From Paramagnetospirillum magnetotacticum MS-1 (lineage in GTDB: Bacteria; Pseudomonadota; Alphaproteobacteria; Rhodospirillales; Magnetospirillaceae), in assembly GCF_000829825.1 (NCBI RefSeq), contig NZ_JXSL01000030.1, forward strand, positions 565,501-629,500: DNA of 64,000 bases. The letters are read 5' to 3'. Below the pieces are notes generated by a model that saw only the letters and a program-made list of their open reading frames with translations, did no database searches and was not told where the DNA came from. Positions 1 through 10,198 of this stretch are shown one piece after another. Both the position numbers and the translations under genes were made by a program. Each line of letters opens with the position of its first letter. Position 1 is the first letter of the stretch.

Positions 1-3000
1 TGGCCGCCACCTGGGCCGAGGTGAAGGCCCCTGCCTGGGTGGCGTTCAGGGATAGAATCTGGGTAGTGCTGAGCAGGGCCACGCCGGTGGTGGCGATGGC
101 CGTCATCTGGGTGGCGGTCAATCCATCCATCTGACTGGTGGTCAGCCCCACCACGCTGGTCGTGCCAAGCGCCCCCAACTGGGTGGTGGTCAGCGTTCCC
201 AACTGTGCCGAAGTGACCCCGCCGAACTGGGTGGTGGACAGCCCCGCAATTCCGGTGGAACTCAGGCTTCTCACCTGAGTGGTGGAAAGCGCCCCCAGCT
301 GGGTGGTGGAAATTCCCTGCAGCTGAGTCGTGCCAAGCGCCACCATGGTGCTGGCCGACAGCCCCGAAATCTGGGTGGTGGACAGGCTGCCCAGGGCGGT
401 CGAGCTCAGGCCCGCCACGGCGGTGGACAACAAGAAGCCCAGGGCGGTGGAGGTCAGTCCGCCCATCTGGGTCGTGGACAAGGCGGCGAGATCGGTGGAA
501 TCCAGACCGCGGGCCTGGGCGGCCGAGAGGGTGGCAATCTGGGTGGTGGACAGGGCGCGCCATTGGGTGGTGGAAAGCGCGGAAAGGCTGGTCGCGGTCA
601 AGGCGATCATCTGGGTCGTACTGAGCGCCGAGATCTCGGTCGAAGTCAGCCCGCCCACCTGGGTCGTGCTCAGAATCGCGGTCTGCGTAGCGGTCAGTCC
701 GCCCAGTTGGGTGGTGGAAAGACCGGTCAGCGACGTGGTGGTCAATGCCTGGATGGAGGTGGTGGATATTTTCGACAGCTGGGTCGTGGACAATCCCGAC
801 ACCTGGGTCGTGGTCAGGGCACTGACCACCGACGAGCTCAACTGGGCGATTCCCGTCGTGGAAATCGCCCCGATGGCCGTGGAGGTCACACCGGTCAGTT
901 GAGTGGTGGTCAGAGCGGTCAAGGCCCCCTGGCTGAGCCCCGACACCTGGGTGGTGCTCAGCAGCCCCAAGGTGGTGGTCGACAGTCCCAGAACCTGGGT
1001 GGTGGACAGCGACGCCATCTGGGTGGTCGATAGCACCGCCAGCTGGGTGGTGGACAGGGTGCCGAGATTGGTGGTCGACAGACCCCGGATCTGGGTCGCC
1101 GTCAAGGCCCCGATCCCCGTGCTGGACAGGCCGCTCAGCAAGGTGGTGGACAGGGCCGACAACTGGGCGGTGACCAATCCGCCCAACTGGGTGGTGGAGA
1201 GCGTCGCCACGGCGGTGGTGGACAGCCCGTTGATCTGGCTTCCGCTGAGCGCACCCAGCATGGTCGTAGCCATGCCGCCCACCTGGGTGGTGGTCAGCGC
1301 CGCCAGTTCGGTGGAGGTGAAGCCGCGTATCGTGCCCACGGGGATAGCCGCCAACTGGGTGGTGGAAAGCAGGCTGACCTGGGTCGTCGACAGCGCTCCG
1401 ATGCCGCTGGCGCTCAGAACCGCCAAGGTGGCGGTGGAGAGCCCCGCCACCTGGGTGGTGGACAGTGCCGCCACCTTGGTGGTGGCCAGGAGGCTGATGG
1501 CCGCCGTCTTCAGGCTGCCCAGCTGAGTGGTCGAAAGCTCGACCAGACCGGTGGTGGTGATGGCGGCGGCCTGGGTGGTGGACAGCGCCGCCACCTGAGT
1601 GGTGGTCAAAGCCGCCAGACCCGTCGTGTTCAGAGCCGCCACCTGCGTGGTGGTCAGCCGCGCTGTCTGGGTCGACGACAGAGCCGCCAGCTGGGTCGTG
1701 GAGGCGGCGTTCAATTGTGTCGAGGAAAGCGCCGCCAGACCAGCGGCCGACAATCCCGCCATCTGGCTGGTGCTGAAGACGCCAAGCGCCGTGGTCGACA
1801 GGCCGGGAGCCTGGGTGGTGGTCAGCGCCGCCAGCTGATAGGCGGCGACGCCGCTGATCTGGGTGGTGGACAGCGACCCCAGATCGGTGGTCGACAGCGC
1901 CGCGAAGGACAGGGCCGCCAATCCGCCCATCTGGGTCGAGGTGAGCCCGCTCAACTGCGTCGTGGTCATGGCCGCGGCCGAGGTCGCGCTCAGCCTGGAG
2001 ATCTGGGTGGTGGAAAGCTGGGCCAGATCGGTGGTGTCCAGAACCGCGGTCTGGGTCGAGGTCAAGGCGCCCAGTTGGGTCACGGTCAGGGCATTGATCT
2101 GGGTGGTCGACAGCGCCGTGATGGCCGAGGTGACCAGACCGCCGAACTGGGTGGCGGTCAGCGCCCCCAATTGGGTGGTGGACAGCGCCGTGAGCTGGGT
2201 GGATGCCAGGGCGGCGATATCCGTGGTCTCCAGCCCGGTCATCTGGGTGGTCGACAGCGCCCCCAGATCCGTGGTGCTCAATCCCGCCAGACCCGAGGAC
2301 GACAGCGCCGCCACCTGCAGGACGCTGAGTGCCAGCAACTGGGTCGTCGATAAGGTGTTGAGAGTGGTGGTGCCCAGGCCGTTGATCTGGGTGGTGGTCA
2401 GTCCCGCCACCTGCGTGGTGGACAGAGCGGCGACCTGGGTGGTGGTGAACTGCCCCAGCTGGGTGGCGGTGAACCCCCGGACCTGGGTGGTGGACAGCCC
2501 GATCATCTGGGTCGAGGTCAGGGAGGTCAGCTGGGTCGAGGTCATGCCCACCAACACGCCCGAGGCCAGTCCGCCCAACTGGGTTGTGGACAATGCCCCC
2601 AGATTGGTGGTGGACAGCGCCCCCACCTGGCTGGACGTCAGACTGCTCATCTGGGTTGCTGTCAGCCCGCTCAGCTGCGTGGTGCTGAGCGCCCCCATGT
2701 CGGTGGTGTTCAGCCCACGCATCTGGCTGACGCTGAGGCGGGCCAACTGGGTGGTGGAGACCGCCGACAACTGCGTGGTGGAAAGCCCGCTCAGTTGCGT
2801 CACCGTCAGGCTGCCGATCTGGGTGATGGTCAGGTTGTTGACCTGGGTGGTGGAAATCTGGCCCAACTGGGCGGTGGAAAGGCCCACGATGGCCGTGGCG
2901 CTCAGCGCTCCCAACTGGGTGGTGGAAAGCTGCGCCACATCCGTGGTGGAAAGACCCGCCATCTGAGTCAAGGTCAGCCGCACCATCTGGGTGGTGGTCA

Positions 3001-4262
3001 GAGCCGACAACTGGGTGGTGGTGACGGCGGCCAGCTGGGTGGTGGTCAATGTCGCCACCTGCGAGATGTTCAGCCCCGCCATCTGGGTGGTGGTGAAATT
3101 GTTTACCTGGGTGGTGGACAAGGCCTGCAGCGCCGTCCCCGACAATTGGTTGACCTGGGTGGTCGACAGCCCCCCCATCCCCGTGGTGGTCAGCCCGCCG
3201 ATCTGGGTGGCGGTCAATGCGCCGATCTGGGTGCTGCCCAGACCACCGAGCTGGGTGGTCGATAGCGCGGTGATCTGCGTGGTGGACAGGCCGGTCACAT
3301 TGGTGGCGGTCAGCGCGCCCAGTTGCGTGGTGGTCAGGCTGGTAATCTGGGTGGTGGTGACGGCCCCCAGATCGGTGCGCTCCAGCGCCGCCACCTGGGT
3401 GGTGGTCAGGGCCGCCAGATCGGTGGTCTCCATGCCCGCCACCTGGGTGGTGGTCAGCGCGACGATCTGGGCCGCCGACAGGGACGCCACCTGGGTCGAG
3501 GTCAAATCCGCAACCACGGTGGTCGTCAGCGAGCGGACCTGAGTCACGCTCAGCCCGCCGATCTGGGTCGCGGTCAGGGCGTTCAGATGGGTGGTGTCCA
3601 TGGCCGCCACCTGGGTGGTGGACAGCCCGGCAACCTGGCTGACGGTCATCTGGGACAACTGGGTCGAGGCCAGGGCGTTCAACTGGGTGGTGGACAATCC
3701 GGCCACGCCGGCCGACGACAGGCCGGTCACCTGGGTGGTGGAGAGCCCGGCGAGATTGGTGGTCGCCAGCGCGGTGATCTGGGTGGTGGACAAGGCGGCA
3801 AGCTGGGTGGTGGAAAACCCAGCCATCTGAGTGGTGGTGACCGTATTCAACTGGGTCGTGCTGAGGCCGCGCACCTGTGTGGCGGTCAAGGCCCCCAGTT
3901 GCGACGAGGCCAGGACCCCCACCTGGGTGGTATTCAGCGCGCCAACCTCGGTCACGGTCAGGCCGCGGATCTGCAAGGTGGACAGCACCGAGATCTCGGC
4001 AGCCTGGAAGGCATCGACCTGGGCCGCGCTCAAGACCGCCAGCTGGGTGGCGGAAAAGGTCATCTGGACGGTGGACAGCGCCTGAATCTGGGTGGTCGAC
4101 AGCGCCGCCGCCTGGGTGGTTCCCAACTGGCTGATCTGGGTGGAGGACAGCGCCTGGATGCTGGTGACCGTGAAGGCCTTGACCTGAGTGGCGCTCAGCG
4201 CGGTCAGCGACGTGGACGACAGCGACTGCACCGCCGAGACGGACAGGGCGGAAATCTGGGTG
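1..4262 (-). repeat. 24-bp coding tandem repeat array
   Basis: Tandem array with a 24-bp period, seen as a pattern that returns exactly every 120 bp (five units). On the minus strand the unit reads CTG-TCC-ACC-ACC-CAG-GTG-GCG-GCG with variation mostly at codons 6-8 and occasional change at codons 2-4. Units are divergent rather than identical. This fits an old array kept under selection for the L-S-T-T-Q core rather than a recent expansion. The first units after the N-terminus (about 4020-4262) are the most degenerate. Confidence 0.9.
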
Positions 4263-4330
4263 GGGGTCAGAAACGAGACGGCGGAAACCACGGCGCAGCA
4301 ATTCCAGTTCGGGAAAGCCGTAATCTTCAC
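1..4330 (-). CDS. Giant octapeptide-repeat protein (LSTTQ repeats), C-terminus beyond window
   Basis: One minus-strand frame stays open from here to the window edge, so the gene is partial at its 3' end. After a short non-repetitive N-terminus (about 20 residues with adjacent Cys and a hydrophobic patch) the protein is almost entirely an 8-residue repeat, consensus L-[ST]-[TS]-T-Q-[VIL]-x-x, about 175 copies in the visible part. Stops (tca, tta, cta in the plus text) were not found in this frame at the places I checked. The plus strand is also long and open (WVVDSA-type reading) but is broken by TGA several times, so the minus strand is taken as coding. The start is uncertain. GTG at 4330 is chosen because an AT-rich stretch (TTATAAC) lies just upstream; an in-frame ATG at 4414 would add 28 residues. 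There is no clear Shine-Dalgarno for either. Function unknown: low-complexity, Thr/Gln/Leu/Ala-rich, perhaps a surface or solenoid protein. Confidence 0.75.
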   Translation of the reverse strand, partial: MKITAFPNWNCCAVVSAVSFLTPTQISALSVSAVQSLSSTSLTALSATQVKAFTVTSIQALSSTQISQLGTTQAAALSTTQIQALSTVQMTFSATQLAVLSAAQVDAFQAAEISVLSTLQIRGLTVTEVGALNTTQVGVLASSQLGALTATQVRGLSTTQLNTVTTTQMAGFSTTQLAALSTTQITALATTNLAGLSTTQVTGLSSAGVAGLSTTQLNALASTQLSQMTVSQVAGLSTTQVAAMDTTHLNALTATQIGGLSVTQVRSLTTTVVADLTSTQVASLSAAQIVALTTTQVAGMETTDLAALTTTQVAALERTDLGAVTTTQITSLTTTQLGALTATNVTGLSTTQITALSTTQLGGLGSTQIGALTATQIGGLTTTGMGGLSTTQVNQLSGTALQALSTTQVNNFTTTQMAGLNISQVATLTTTQLAAVTTTQLSALTTTQMVRLTLTQMAGLSTTDVAQLSTTQLGALSATAIVGLSTAQLGQISTTQVNNLTITQIGSLTVTQLSGLSTTQLSAVSTTQLARLSVSQMRGLNTTDMGALSTTQLSGLTATQMSSLTSSQVGALSTTNLGALSTTQLGGLASGVLVGMTSTQLTSLTSTQMIGLSTTQVRGFTATQLGQFTTTQVAALSTTQVAGLTTTQINGLGTTTLNTLSTTQLLALSVLQVAALSSSGLAGLSTTDLGALSTTQMTGLETTDIAALASTQLTALSTTQLGALTATQFGGLVTSAITALSTTQINALTVTQLGALTSTQTAVLDTTDLAQLSTTQISRLSATSAAAMTTTQLSGLTSTQMGGLAALSFAALSTTDLGSLSTTQISGVAAYQLAALTTTQAPGLSTTALGVFSTSQMAGLSAAGLAALSSTQLNAASTTQLAALSSTQTARLTTTQVAALNTTGLAALTTTQVAALSTTQAAAITTTGLVELSTTQLGSLKTAAISLLATTKVAALSTTQVAGLSTATLAVLSASGIGALSTTQVSLLSTTQLAAIPVGTIRGFTSTELAALTTTQVGGMATTMLGALSGSQINGLSTTAVATLSTTQLGGLVTAQLSALSTTLLSGLSSTGIGALTATQIRGLSTTNLGTLSTTQLAVLSTTQMASLSTTQVLGLSTTTLGLLSTTQVSGLSQGALTALTTTQLTGVTSTAIGAISTTGIAQLSSSVVSALTTTQVSGLSTTQLSKISTTSIQALTTTSLTGLSTTQLGGLTATQTAILSTTQVGGLTSTEISALSTTQMIALTATSLSALSTTQWRALSTTQIATLSAAQARGLDSTDLAALSTTQMGGLTSTALGFLLSTAVAGLSSTALGSLSTTQISGLSASTMVALGTTQLQGISTTQLGALSTTQVRSLSSTGIAGLSTTQFGGVTSAQLGTLTTTQLGALGTTSVVGLTTSQMDGLTATQMTAIATTGVALLSTTQILSLNATQAGAFTSAQVAA

Positions 4331-4470
4331 CCAATAGCAGAGGTGGTTATAACGCCGGGTTAACGTGGAATGAGGTTTGCCATATTGTCGCCACGCTTCG
4401 CGCCGATCTTCCATGGTGCCGCGGCCCGTTTGGCGCCTGGCGGCCATGACCAACCTGCAGGAATTGACCC

Positions 4471-5016
4471 ATGACCCCCTCGTTTAAAGCCACTCTGCCC
4501 CTGGCCCTCGGCCTTGCCCTCGCCGTCAGCCTGCCCCATCCGTCCCAGGCCAGCGACGCCTCGGATGTGGGGCGCGAGATGAAGCTGCCGGTCCCGGTGG
4601 TGGAAAGCACCCTGTCGGCCGTGGACAGCTTTTTCGCAGCCCCCGCCGCTCCCGCCAACCGCATGGTCAGCGGCATGGTCAAGGAACTGGCCCTCAAGGC
4701 CATCCGACATCGTATGAGCAATCTGGAAGACAGCCTCCCCGGCAAGTCCTCGGACTCCGCCTTCGAGGACCGCAACGCCAATTACAAGGCCGTCGTCCGC
4801 ACCACCCGGCACGAGACCACCGAAGCGCGGGAATGCGTGGACAACAAGGTCGTCCTGACCGCCTCGGAGGGCGTGCCGGTGATCAAGGACGGCGCCTTCA
4901 TCTTCGACACCACCCACCCCCGGATCTCCACCTATGGCTGGGACATCACCTTTTGCCGCACCCCCGTGGCCTCGGGCGGCTTCTCTGATTGGGCTCTGGC
5001 TCCGTCCGTCCGCTAG
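4471..5016 (+). CDS. Small secreted protein of unknown function
   Basis: The 181-residue product begins with a typical Sec signal peptide (basic MTPSFK, hydrophobic core, likely cleavage after SQA near residue 28). The mature part has just two Cys, in ARECVD and TFCRT, which could form one disulfide in the periplasm. No known domain is recognised with certainty. AGGA lies about 9 bases before the ATG. It is transcribed divergently from the octapeptide-repeat gene and ends about 30 bp before the convergent mtnA stop. Function cannot be assigned. Confidence 0.7.
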   Translation: MTPSFKATLPLALGLALAVSLPHPSQASDASDVGREMKLPVPVVESTLSAVDSFFAAPAAPANRMVSGMVKELALKAIRHRMSNLEDSLPGKSSDSAFEDRNANYKAVVRTTRHETTEARECVDNKVVLTASEGVPVIKDGAFIFDTTHPRISTYGWDITFCRTPVASGGFSDWALAPSVR

Positions 5017-5049
5017 GCGGGCATCCCCCGGCGAGGCCTGACGCCAAAG

Positions 5050-6138
5050 TCAGGCCCGCTCGGGAAACAACCCCCTCAACCCTTCCGGCGACGCCTCGCA
5101 CACGCCGCGCTCGGTGATCAGGCCGGTGACCAGACGGGCCGGCGTGACATCGAAGCCGTAATTGACCGCCGCCGAGCCGTCGGGAGTGACCTGCACCTCG
5201 CAAACCGCCCCGTCCTCGGTCTTGCCGAAGATATGGGTCTGCTCGCGGGCTGAACGGGTCTCGATGGGGATCTCCTTGACCCCGTCGGCGACGGTCCAGT
5301 CGATGGTGGGGCTGGGCAGGCCCACATAGAAGGGCACGTTGTTGTCCTTGGCGGCCAGGGCCTTGAGATAGGTGCCGATCTTGTTGCAGACATCGCCGTT
5401 GCGCGTGGTGCGGTCGGTGCCGACGATGCACAGATCCACCATGCCGTGCTGCATGAGATGTCCGCCGGTATTGTCGGCGATCACCGTGTGGGGCACGCCG
5501 TGCCAGTTCAGCTCGCGCGCCGTCAGGCTGGCGCCCTGATTCCTGGGCCGGGTCTCGTCCACCCAGACATGAACGGGAATGCCTGCGTCGAAGGCCTTGT
5601 AGATGGGCGCCAGCGCCGTGCCCCAATCCACCGTGGCCAGCCAGCCGGCATTGCAATGGGTGAGGATGTTGATGGTGCGCCCCTTTGCCTTGTGATGCTC
5701 GGCGATGATCTTGGCACCAAAGGCGCCCAGGCGGGCGTTCTGCTCGGAATCCTCGTCGCAGATTTCGGCGGCGCGCCCGTAGGCGGCGTCGACCCGGTCC
5801 TTGACCGCCAGCGGCGCCAGCACCGCCATCATCTCGTCCAAGGCCCATTTGAGGTTGATGGCGGTGGGCCGGGTGACGTGCAGCACCTCATAGGCCCGCG
5901 CCAACCCCTTGTCGGAGGCGTCTTCCAGGCAGGCCAGCGCCATGCCGTAGGCCGCCGTGGCCCCGATCAGCGGCGCGCCTCTGACCCACATATCCTTGAT
6001 GGCCTTGGCGGCGTCGTCGAGGGATGTCAGCCCCACCGTCACGAATTCATGGGGCAGGCGGGTCTGGTCGATGATCTCGACCACACGGCCATCGGCGCCC
6101 AGCCAGATGGTGCGGTAAGAGGTTCCGTTGATCTTCAT
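5050..6138 (-). CDS. mtnA: S-methyl-5-thioribose-1-phosphate isomerase
   Basis: Converts 5-methylthioribose-1-phosphate to 5-methylthioribulose-1-phosphate in methylthioadenosine (MTA) salvage; cytosolic. The 362-residue protein has family hallmarks: WVRGAP near residue 52, the active-site Cys in THCNAG, and [17 protein letters not shown] carrying the catalytic Asp. Length is normal for MtnA. It follows mtnP on the same strand, so the two steps after MTA formation are encoded together. The 106-bp gap between them holds a dispersed hairpin element ending just before the ribosome-binding region (AAAGGAC then ATG). No later enzymes of the aerobic methionine salvage route are in the window. Confidence 0.95.
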   Translation of the reverse strand: MKINGTSYRTIWLGADGRVVEIIDQTRLPHEFVTVGLTSLDDAAKAIKDMWVRGAPLIGATAAYGMALACLEDASDKGLARAYEVLHVTRPTAINLKWALDEMMAVLAPLAVKDRVDAAYGRAAEICDEDSEQNARLGAFGAKIIAEHHKAKGRTINILTHCNAGWLATVDWGTALAPIYKAFDAGIPVHVWVDETRPRNQGASLTARELNWHGVPHTVIADNTGGHLMQHGMVDLCIVGTDRTTRNGDVCNKIGTYLKALAAKDNNVPFYVGLPSPTIDWTVADGVKEIPIETRSAREQTHIFGKTEDGAVCEVQVTPDGSAAVNYGFDVTPARLVTGLITERGVCEASPEGLRGLFPERA

Positions 6139-6150
6139 GATAAGTCCTTT

Positions 6151-6196
6151 TCGTCCCTCAAGCGCCGGGCGCGGCCCCGAAGGGCCGCTTGGCTTT
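6151..6196 (-). repeat. Dispersed hairpin element, copy 1 (upstream of mtnA)
   Basis: Read on the minus strand it runs AAAGCCAAG, then a perfect 7-bp stem GCGGCCC-TTCG-GGGCCGC, then GCCCGGCGCTTGAGGGACGA. It sits a few bases before the mtnA ribosome-binding region. Related copies lie at 50094-50137 and 21961-22008. The flanks are conserved while the stem bases differ and stay complementary, so structure rather than stem sequence is kept. Confidence 0.7.
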
Positions 6197-6244
6197 TCGC
6201 GCCATAAGGCGCGCGTCGCGTTGCTCCTAGGGGTTAGGCGATGC

Positions 6245-7132
6245 CTAACCCTTCAGCACCCGACCCGCCACGGCGTCGAGCTTGCCCACCACGGACGCGT
6301 CGCGGACCTCGCCATGGGTGATGATGGCGTTGTCGAGCGCGGTGTGGCAGCCCTTGGCACAGGGAGCGCTTCGCCCCGTCACCTTGGGGGCAACGGATTT
6401 GACCAGGGAGCGGGCGCGATCGGCATTGGCCAGCAGCACCTTGACGATGGCGTCCACGGTGACCGCGTCATGGTCGGGATGCCAGCAATCGTAATCGGTG
6501 ACCATGGCGACGCTGGCGTAGCACATCTCCGCCTCGCGGGCCAATTTGGCCTCGGGCATATTGGTCATGCCGATGACGTCACAGCCCCACTGGCGATAGA
6601 GATTGCTTTCCGCCAGGGTGGAGAATTGCGGGCCTTCCATGACCAGATAGGTGCCGCCGCGCACGGCGATGATGCCCGCTTCCTTGGCCGCCGCCTCCAC
6701 CAGATCGCCGAGACGGCCGCAAGTGGGGTGCGCCATGGAGATATGGGCCACCAGACCGCTTTCGAAAAAGCTCTTGGTGCGCGCGAAGGTGCGGTCGATG
6801 AACTGGTCGACGATGACGAAGGTGCCGGGCGGCAGTTCTTCCTTCAACGACCCCACGGCGGAGACCGACAGGATCTCGGTGACACCCGCCCGCTTCATGG
6901 CGTCGATATTGGCTCGGAAGTTCAGTTCCGACGGAGGAATGCGATGGCCGCGCCCGTGGCGGGGCAGGAAAACCAGCTTCTGGCCGTTGAGTTCGCCGAA
7001 CAGGAACTCGTCCGAGGTGGGGCCGAAGGGGCTTTCCACCCGCCGCCATTCCTTGTTGGTCAGCCCGTCGATGTCATAGACGCCCGAACCGCCGATGATG
7101 CCCAACACGGGAGTGGAATGTCCGTCCGCCAT
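6245..7132 (-). CDS. mtnP: S-methyl-5'-thioadenosine phosphorylase
   Basis: Phosphorolysis of MTA to adenine and 5-methylthioribose-1-phosphate, the substrate of the adjacent mtnA product. The 295-residue protein carries the PNP/MTAP features: phosphate loop [10 protein letters not shown] at the N-terminus, [29 protein letters not shown], and a late DYDCW. The frame extends upstream to 7261, but ATG at 7132 (MADGHS) puts GGSGVYD at the usual distance from the start. Upstream, 7133-7233 is a divergent region shared with the VF530-like gene. Confidence 0.93.
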   Translation of the reverse strand: MADGHSTPVLGIIGGSGVYDIDGLTNKEWRRVESPFGPTSDEFLFGELNGQKLVFLPRHGRGHRIPPSELNFRANIDAMKRAGVTEILSVSAVGSLKEELPPGTFVIVDQFIDRTFARTKSFFESGLVAHISMAHPTCGRLGDLVEAAAKEAGIIAVRGGTYLVMEGPQFSTLAESNLYRQWGCDVIGMTNMPEAKLAREAEMCYASVAMVTDYDCWHPDHDAVTVDAIVKVLLANADRARSLVKSVAPKVTGRSAPCAKGCHTALDNAIITHGEVRDASVVGKLDAVAGRVLKG

Positions 7133-7233
7133 GGAAAAGGCCCTTTCGCCACGATGATCACCGAGACGTGTTAGGACAAAATCGGTGCGGATGCAATTGG
7201 ACGGATGCGACCAGCACGCATTATGCTGCGGCC

Positions 7234-7476
7234 ATGACCAGCCAACAGCCCAAGAATCCACTGCACGGCATCACCTTGGAAACCGTGCTGACCACCCTGG
7301 TCCGGCATTACGGCTGGGCCGGATTGTGCCAGCAGATCAATCTGCAGTGCTTCTTCAACAATCCCAGCATCAAATCCAGCCTGAAATTCCTGCGCCAGAC
7401 CCCCTGGGCGCGGCAGAAGGTGGAGGAGCTTTACCTGAAGCTCAGGGCGTCTCGAACTTCAGCGACAGCGAGTTGA
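7234..7476 (+). CDS. VF530/DUF2132 family small protein
   Basis: An 80-residue cytosolic protein matching the VF530 family (DUF2132): [18 protein letters not shown] near residue 10, [16 protein letters not shown], then [13 protein letters not shown]. The family is a DNA-binding-like fold of unknown role. ATG at 7234 is chosen since the family begins close to DPLHGI-type sequence; the longer frame from 7168 adds unconserved residues. No Shine-Dalgarno is visible, and a weak TTGGAC (7197) / TTATGC (7221) pair ends eight bases before the ATG, so the mRNA could be leaderless (tentative). Its last 35 bp overlap the convergent msrB. Confidence 0.85.
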   Translation: MTSQQPKNPLHGITLETVLTTLVRHYGWAGLCQQINLQCFFNNPSIKSSLKFLRQTPWARQKVEELYLKLRASRTSATAS

Positions 7477-7837
7477 TGCAATAGCGCAGCCCCGTCGGTC
7501 CCGGCCCATCGTCGAAGACGTGGCCGAGATGGGCGTCGCATTTGGCGCACAGGACCTCGGTGCGGATCATGCCGTGGGTGCGGTCCTTCTCTTCCGCGAC
7601 CGCTTGCGGAGAGGCGGGCATGGAGAAGGCGGGCCAGCCGCAGCCGGAATTGAATTTGGCCTCAGACAGGAATAACTCCTGACCACAGCAGACGCAGGCG
7701 TATTTGCCCGGCTTGAAATGATGGTCGTATTGGCCGGAGAAGGGTCGCTCCGTTCCCTTTTGCCGGGTCACGGCGTATTGGCCAGGGGTCAACTGGGCCT
7801 GCCACTCGGCCTCGGTCTTCACCACTTTGTCGCTCAT
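7442..7837 (-). CDS. msrB: Peptide-methionine (R)-S-oxide reductase
   Basis: Reduces methionine-R-sulfoxide in proteins; cytosolic repair enzyme. The 131-residue product has both zinc CxxC pairs (CVCCGQ and CAKCDAH), the GCGWPAF segment, [10 protein letters not shown], and catalytic Cys in RYCIN near the C-terminus. The full domain is present and free-standing, not fused to MsrA. Its 3' end overlaps the convergent VF530-like gene. Confidence 0.95.
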   Translation of the reverse strand: MSDKVVKTEAEWQAQLTPGQYAVTRQKGTERPFSGQYDHHFKPGKYACVCCGQELFLSEAKFNSGCGWPAFSMPASPQAVAEEKDRTHGMIRTEVLCAKCDAHLGHVFDDGPGPTGLRYCINSLSLKFETP

Positions 7838-7879
7838 GGGCTCTCTCCTTCGCCTTTAATGTAGGGCGGAGGCGCCCAA

Positions 7880-7912
7880 GAAAAAAGCGCGGCCCCTGTC
7901 GGAACCGCGCCC
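7880..7912 (-). terminator. Rho-independent terminator of pnp
   Basis: On the minus strand a GCGCGG stem (7905-7910 with 7887-7892), with an inner CC/GG pair in its 12-base loop, is followed directly by TTTTTTCTT. It starts about 26 bp after the pnp stop, ahead of msrB. Confidence 0.85.
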
Positions 7913-7937
7913 TTTCCCTCAAAGCTTACCGCGAGGA

Positions 7938-10100
7938 TCAATCCTCGTGGTGACGCTCGCGCTTGGAAGCGGCGCGCTCGGCTTCCAGCTGGGCGGAGAT
8001 GTCCTCGCCGGTGGTCTGATCCACCTGCTTCATGGACAGCTTCACCTTGCCGCGATCGTCGAAGCCCAGGACCTTGACCTTGACCACATCGCCCTGCTTG
8101 ACCACATCGGCGGTCTTGGCGACGCGCTCGCGGGCCAGTTCCGAGATGTGGACCAGGCCGTCGCGCGACCCTAAGAAGTTCACGAAAGCGCCGAAATCGA
8201 CGACCTTCACGACCTTGCCGTTGTAGATCACGCCCAGCTCGGGCTCGGCGACGATGCCGCGGATCCAGTCGATGGCGCGCTGGGCGGCATCGGCGTCCAC
8301 CGAGGCGACCTTGATGGTGCCGTCGTCGTCGATATCGATCTTGGCGCCGGTCTGCTCGCAGATCTCGCGGATGACCTTACCGCCAGTGCCGATGACTTCG
8401 CGGATCTTCTCCTTGGGGATGGAGATGGTGGTGATGCGCGGAGCATTGCCCGACACCGAATCACGGGCGTGATCCAGGCCCTTGTTCATCTCGCCCAGGA
8501 TGTGGATACGGCCGTCCTTGGCCTGACCCAGGGCGATCTTCATGATCTCCTCGGTGATGGAGGTGATCTTGATGTCCATCTGCAGCGCGGTGACGCCGTC
8601 GACGGTACCGGCCACCTTGAAGTCCATGTCGCCCAGGTGATCTTCGTCACCCAGGATGTCGGACAGCACGGCGAAGTCGTTGCCTTCCTTGATCAGGCCC
8701 ATGGCGATACCGGCCACAGGCTTGGGCAGGGGCACACCGGCATCCATCATGGCCAGCGACGAACCGCAAACGGTCGCCATGGAAGAGGAGCCGTTGGACT
8801 CGGTGATCTCGGAGACCACGCGCATGGTGTAAGGGAAGCTTTCCTTGGTCGGCAGGGTCGGACGCATGGCGCGCCAGGCCAGCTTGCCGTGACCGATCTC
8901 GCGGCGGCCGGGCGAGCCCATGCGGCCAGCTTCACCCACCGAATAGGGGGGGAAGTTGTAGTGCAGCATGAAATGCTCGCGGTATTCGCCCGCCAGCTGG
9001 TCGCTGATCTGCTCGTCCTGGCCGGTGCCGAGCGTGGCGACCACCAGGGCCTGGGTCTCGCCACGGGTGAACAGGGCGGAACCGTGGGCGCGGGGCAGAA
9101 CGCCGACCTCGACCTCGATGGCGCGCACCGTCTTGGTGTCGCGGCCGTCGATGCGCACGCCGGTCTTCAGGATGTTGCCACGGACCACATCGGCTTCCAG
9201 GTGCTTCAGGATGCCACCGGCCACGGCGATCTCGGCCGCCTCGGTCAGCAGAGCCAGAGCCTTCTTCTTGATGGCGCCGACGGCGGCGTAACGGTCCTGC
9301 TTCTTGATGATCTTATAGGCTTCGGCCAGTTCGGCGGGCACGCCCGCATCGTTGAACTTACCGGTGACCACCGCCACCTCGGCGGGGGGCTCGGGCAGAT
9401 CCCACGGATCCTTGGCGCATTCCTCGGCCAGTTCGATGATGGCCTGGATCACCGCCTGGAACGAGCGGTGGCCGAACATCACGGCGCCCAGCATGATGTC
9501 TTCCGACAGTTGCTTGGCTTCGGATTCGACCATCAGCACGCCTTCGACGGTGCCCGCGACCACCAGATCGAGATCGCTCTTGGGCAGATCGCCGACCAGC
9601 GGATTCAGCACGTATTCGCCATTCACATAGCCGACGCGGGCCGCGCCCACCGGGCCCATGAAGGGCAGGCCGGAAATGGTCAGAGCGGCCGAGGTGCCGA
9701 CCAGGGCGGCGATATCGGGATCGTTCTCGAGGTCATGGGAGAGCACGGTGCAGACAACCTGCACTTCGTTGCGGAAGCCATCGGCGAAGAGCGGGCGGAT
9801 GGGGCGGTCGATCAGACGGGAGACCAGGGTCTCCTTCTCGCTCGGACGGCCCTCGCGCTTGAAGAAGCCGCCGGGGATCTTGCCCGCGGCAAAGGCCTTC
9901 TCCTGGTAGTTCACCGTCAGCGGGAAGAAGTCGATGCCGGGCTTCTGGCTCTTGGCGCCGACCACGGTGCACAGAACCGAGGTTTCGCCATAAGTGACCA
10001 GCACGGCGCCATCGGCCTGACGGGCGATCTTGCCGGTCTCCAGAACCAGCTTGCGGCCGCCCCAGGTGATTTCCTTGCGGTGGACATTGAACATGGACAT
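7938..10100 (-). CDS. pnp: Polyribonucleotide nucleotidyltransferase (PNPase)
   Basis: Phosphorolytic 3'-5' exoribonuclease of the mRNA decay machinery. The 720-residue protein shows two RNase PH domains (about 10-230 and 310-540, with [11 protein letters not shown] and GEREIGHG-like segments) around a helical domain. These are followed by a KH domain ([15 protein letters not shown]) and an S1 domain ([23 protein letters not shown]). AAGGAAG eight bases before ATG 10100 decides the start; a GTG nine bases earlier is too close to it. It lies downstream of rpsO and truB on the same strand and is followed by a strong terminator. The usual partners rbfA, infB and nusA are absent here. Confidence 0.97.
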   Translation of the reverse strand: MSMFNVHRKEITWGGRKLVLETGKIARQADGAVLVTYGETSVLCTVVGAKSQKPGIDFFPLTVNYQEKAFAAGKIPGGFFKREGRPSEKETLVSRLIDRPIRPLFADGFRNEVQVVCTVLSHDLENDPDIAALVGTSAALTISGLPFMGPVGAARVGYVNGEYVLNPLVGDLPKSDLDLVVAGTVEGVLMVESEAKQLSEDIMLGAVMFGHRSFQAVIQAIIELAEECAKDPWDLPEPPAEVAVVTGKFNDAGVPAELAEAYKIIKKQDRYAAVGAIKKKALALLTEAAEIAVAGGILKHLEADVVRGNILKTGVRIDGRDTKTVRAIEVEVGVLPRAHGSALFTRGETQALVVATLGTGQDEQISDQLAGEYREHFMLHYNFPPYSVGEAGRMGSPGRREIGHGKLAWRAMRPTLPTKESFPYTMRVVSEITESNGSSSMATVCGSSLAMMDAGVPLPKPVAGIAMGLIKEGNDFAVLSDILGDEDHLGDMDFKVAGTVDGVTALQMDIKITSITEEIMKIALGQAKDGRIHILGEMNKGLDHARDSVSGNAPRITTISIPKEKIREVIGTGGKVIREICEQTGAKIDIDDDGTIKVASVDADAAQRAIDWIRGIVAEPELGVIYNGKVVKVVDFGAFVNFLGSRDGLVHISELARERVAKTADVVKQGDVVKVKVLGFDDRGKVKLSMKQVDQTTGEDISAQLEAERAASKRERHHED

Positions 10101-10198
10101 GTAAGTCACTTCCTTATGTTTAGGACCGCCGCCGGATTGCGGTCGGTCCCGGCGTCAATTTCTCGTACTGGCCGATCTTCAAACGGCTCAAATACGGA

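Noticed and set aside
1-4262. CRISPR array reading of the tandem repeats
   Set aside because: Units are contiguous 24-bp coding repeats without unique spacers, in strict codon register.
330-4363. Plus-strand open frames of up to 367 codons over the repeat array (WVVDSA- and GGGQ-type proteins)
   Set aside because: They are the other readings of the 24-bp repeat, are broken repeatedly by TGA, and lack ribosome-binding sites; the minus-strand frame runs through without a stop found.
4331-4414. Longer start (ATG 4414) for the octapeptide-repeat protein
   Set aside because: Would place a promoter-like AT-rich stretch inside the gene and has no Shine-Dalgarno; kept only as an alternative.
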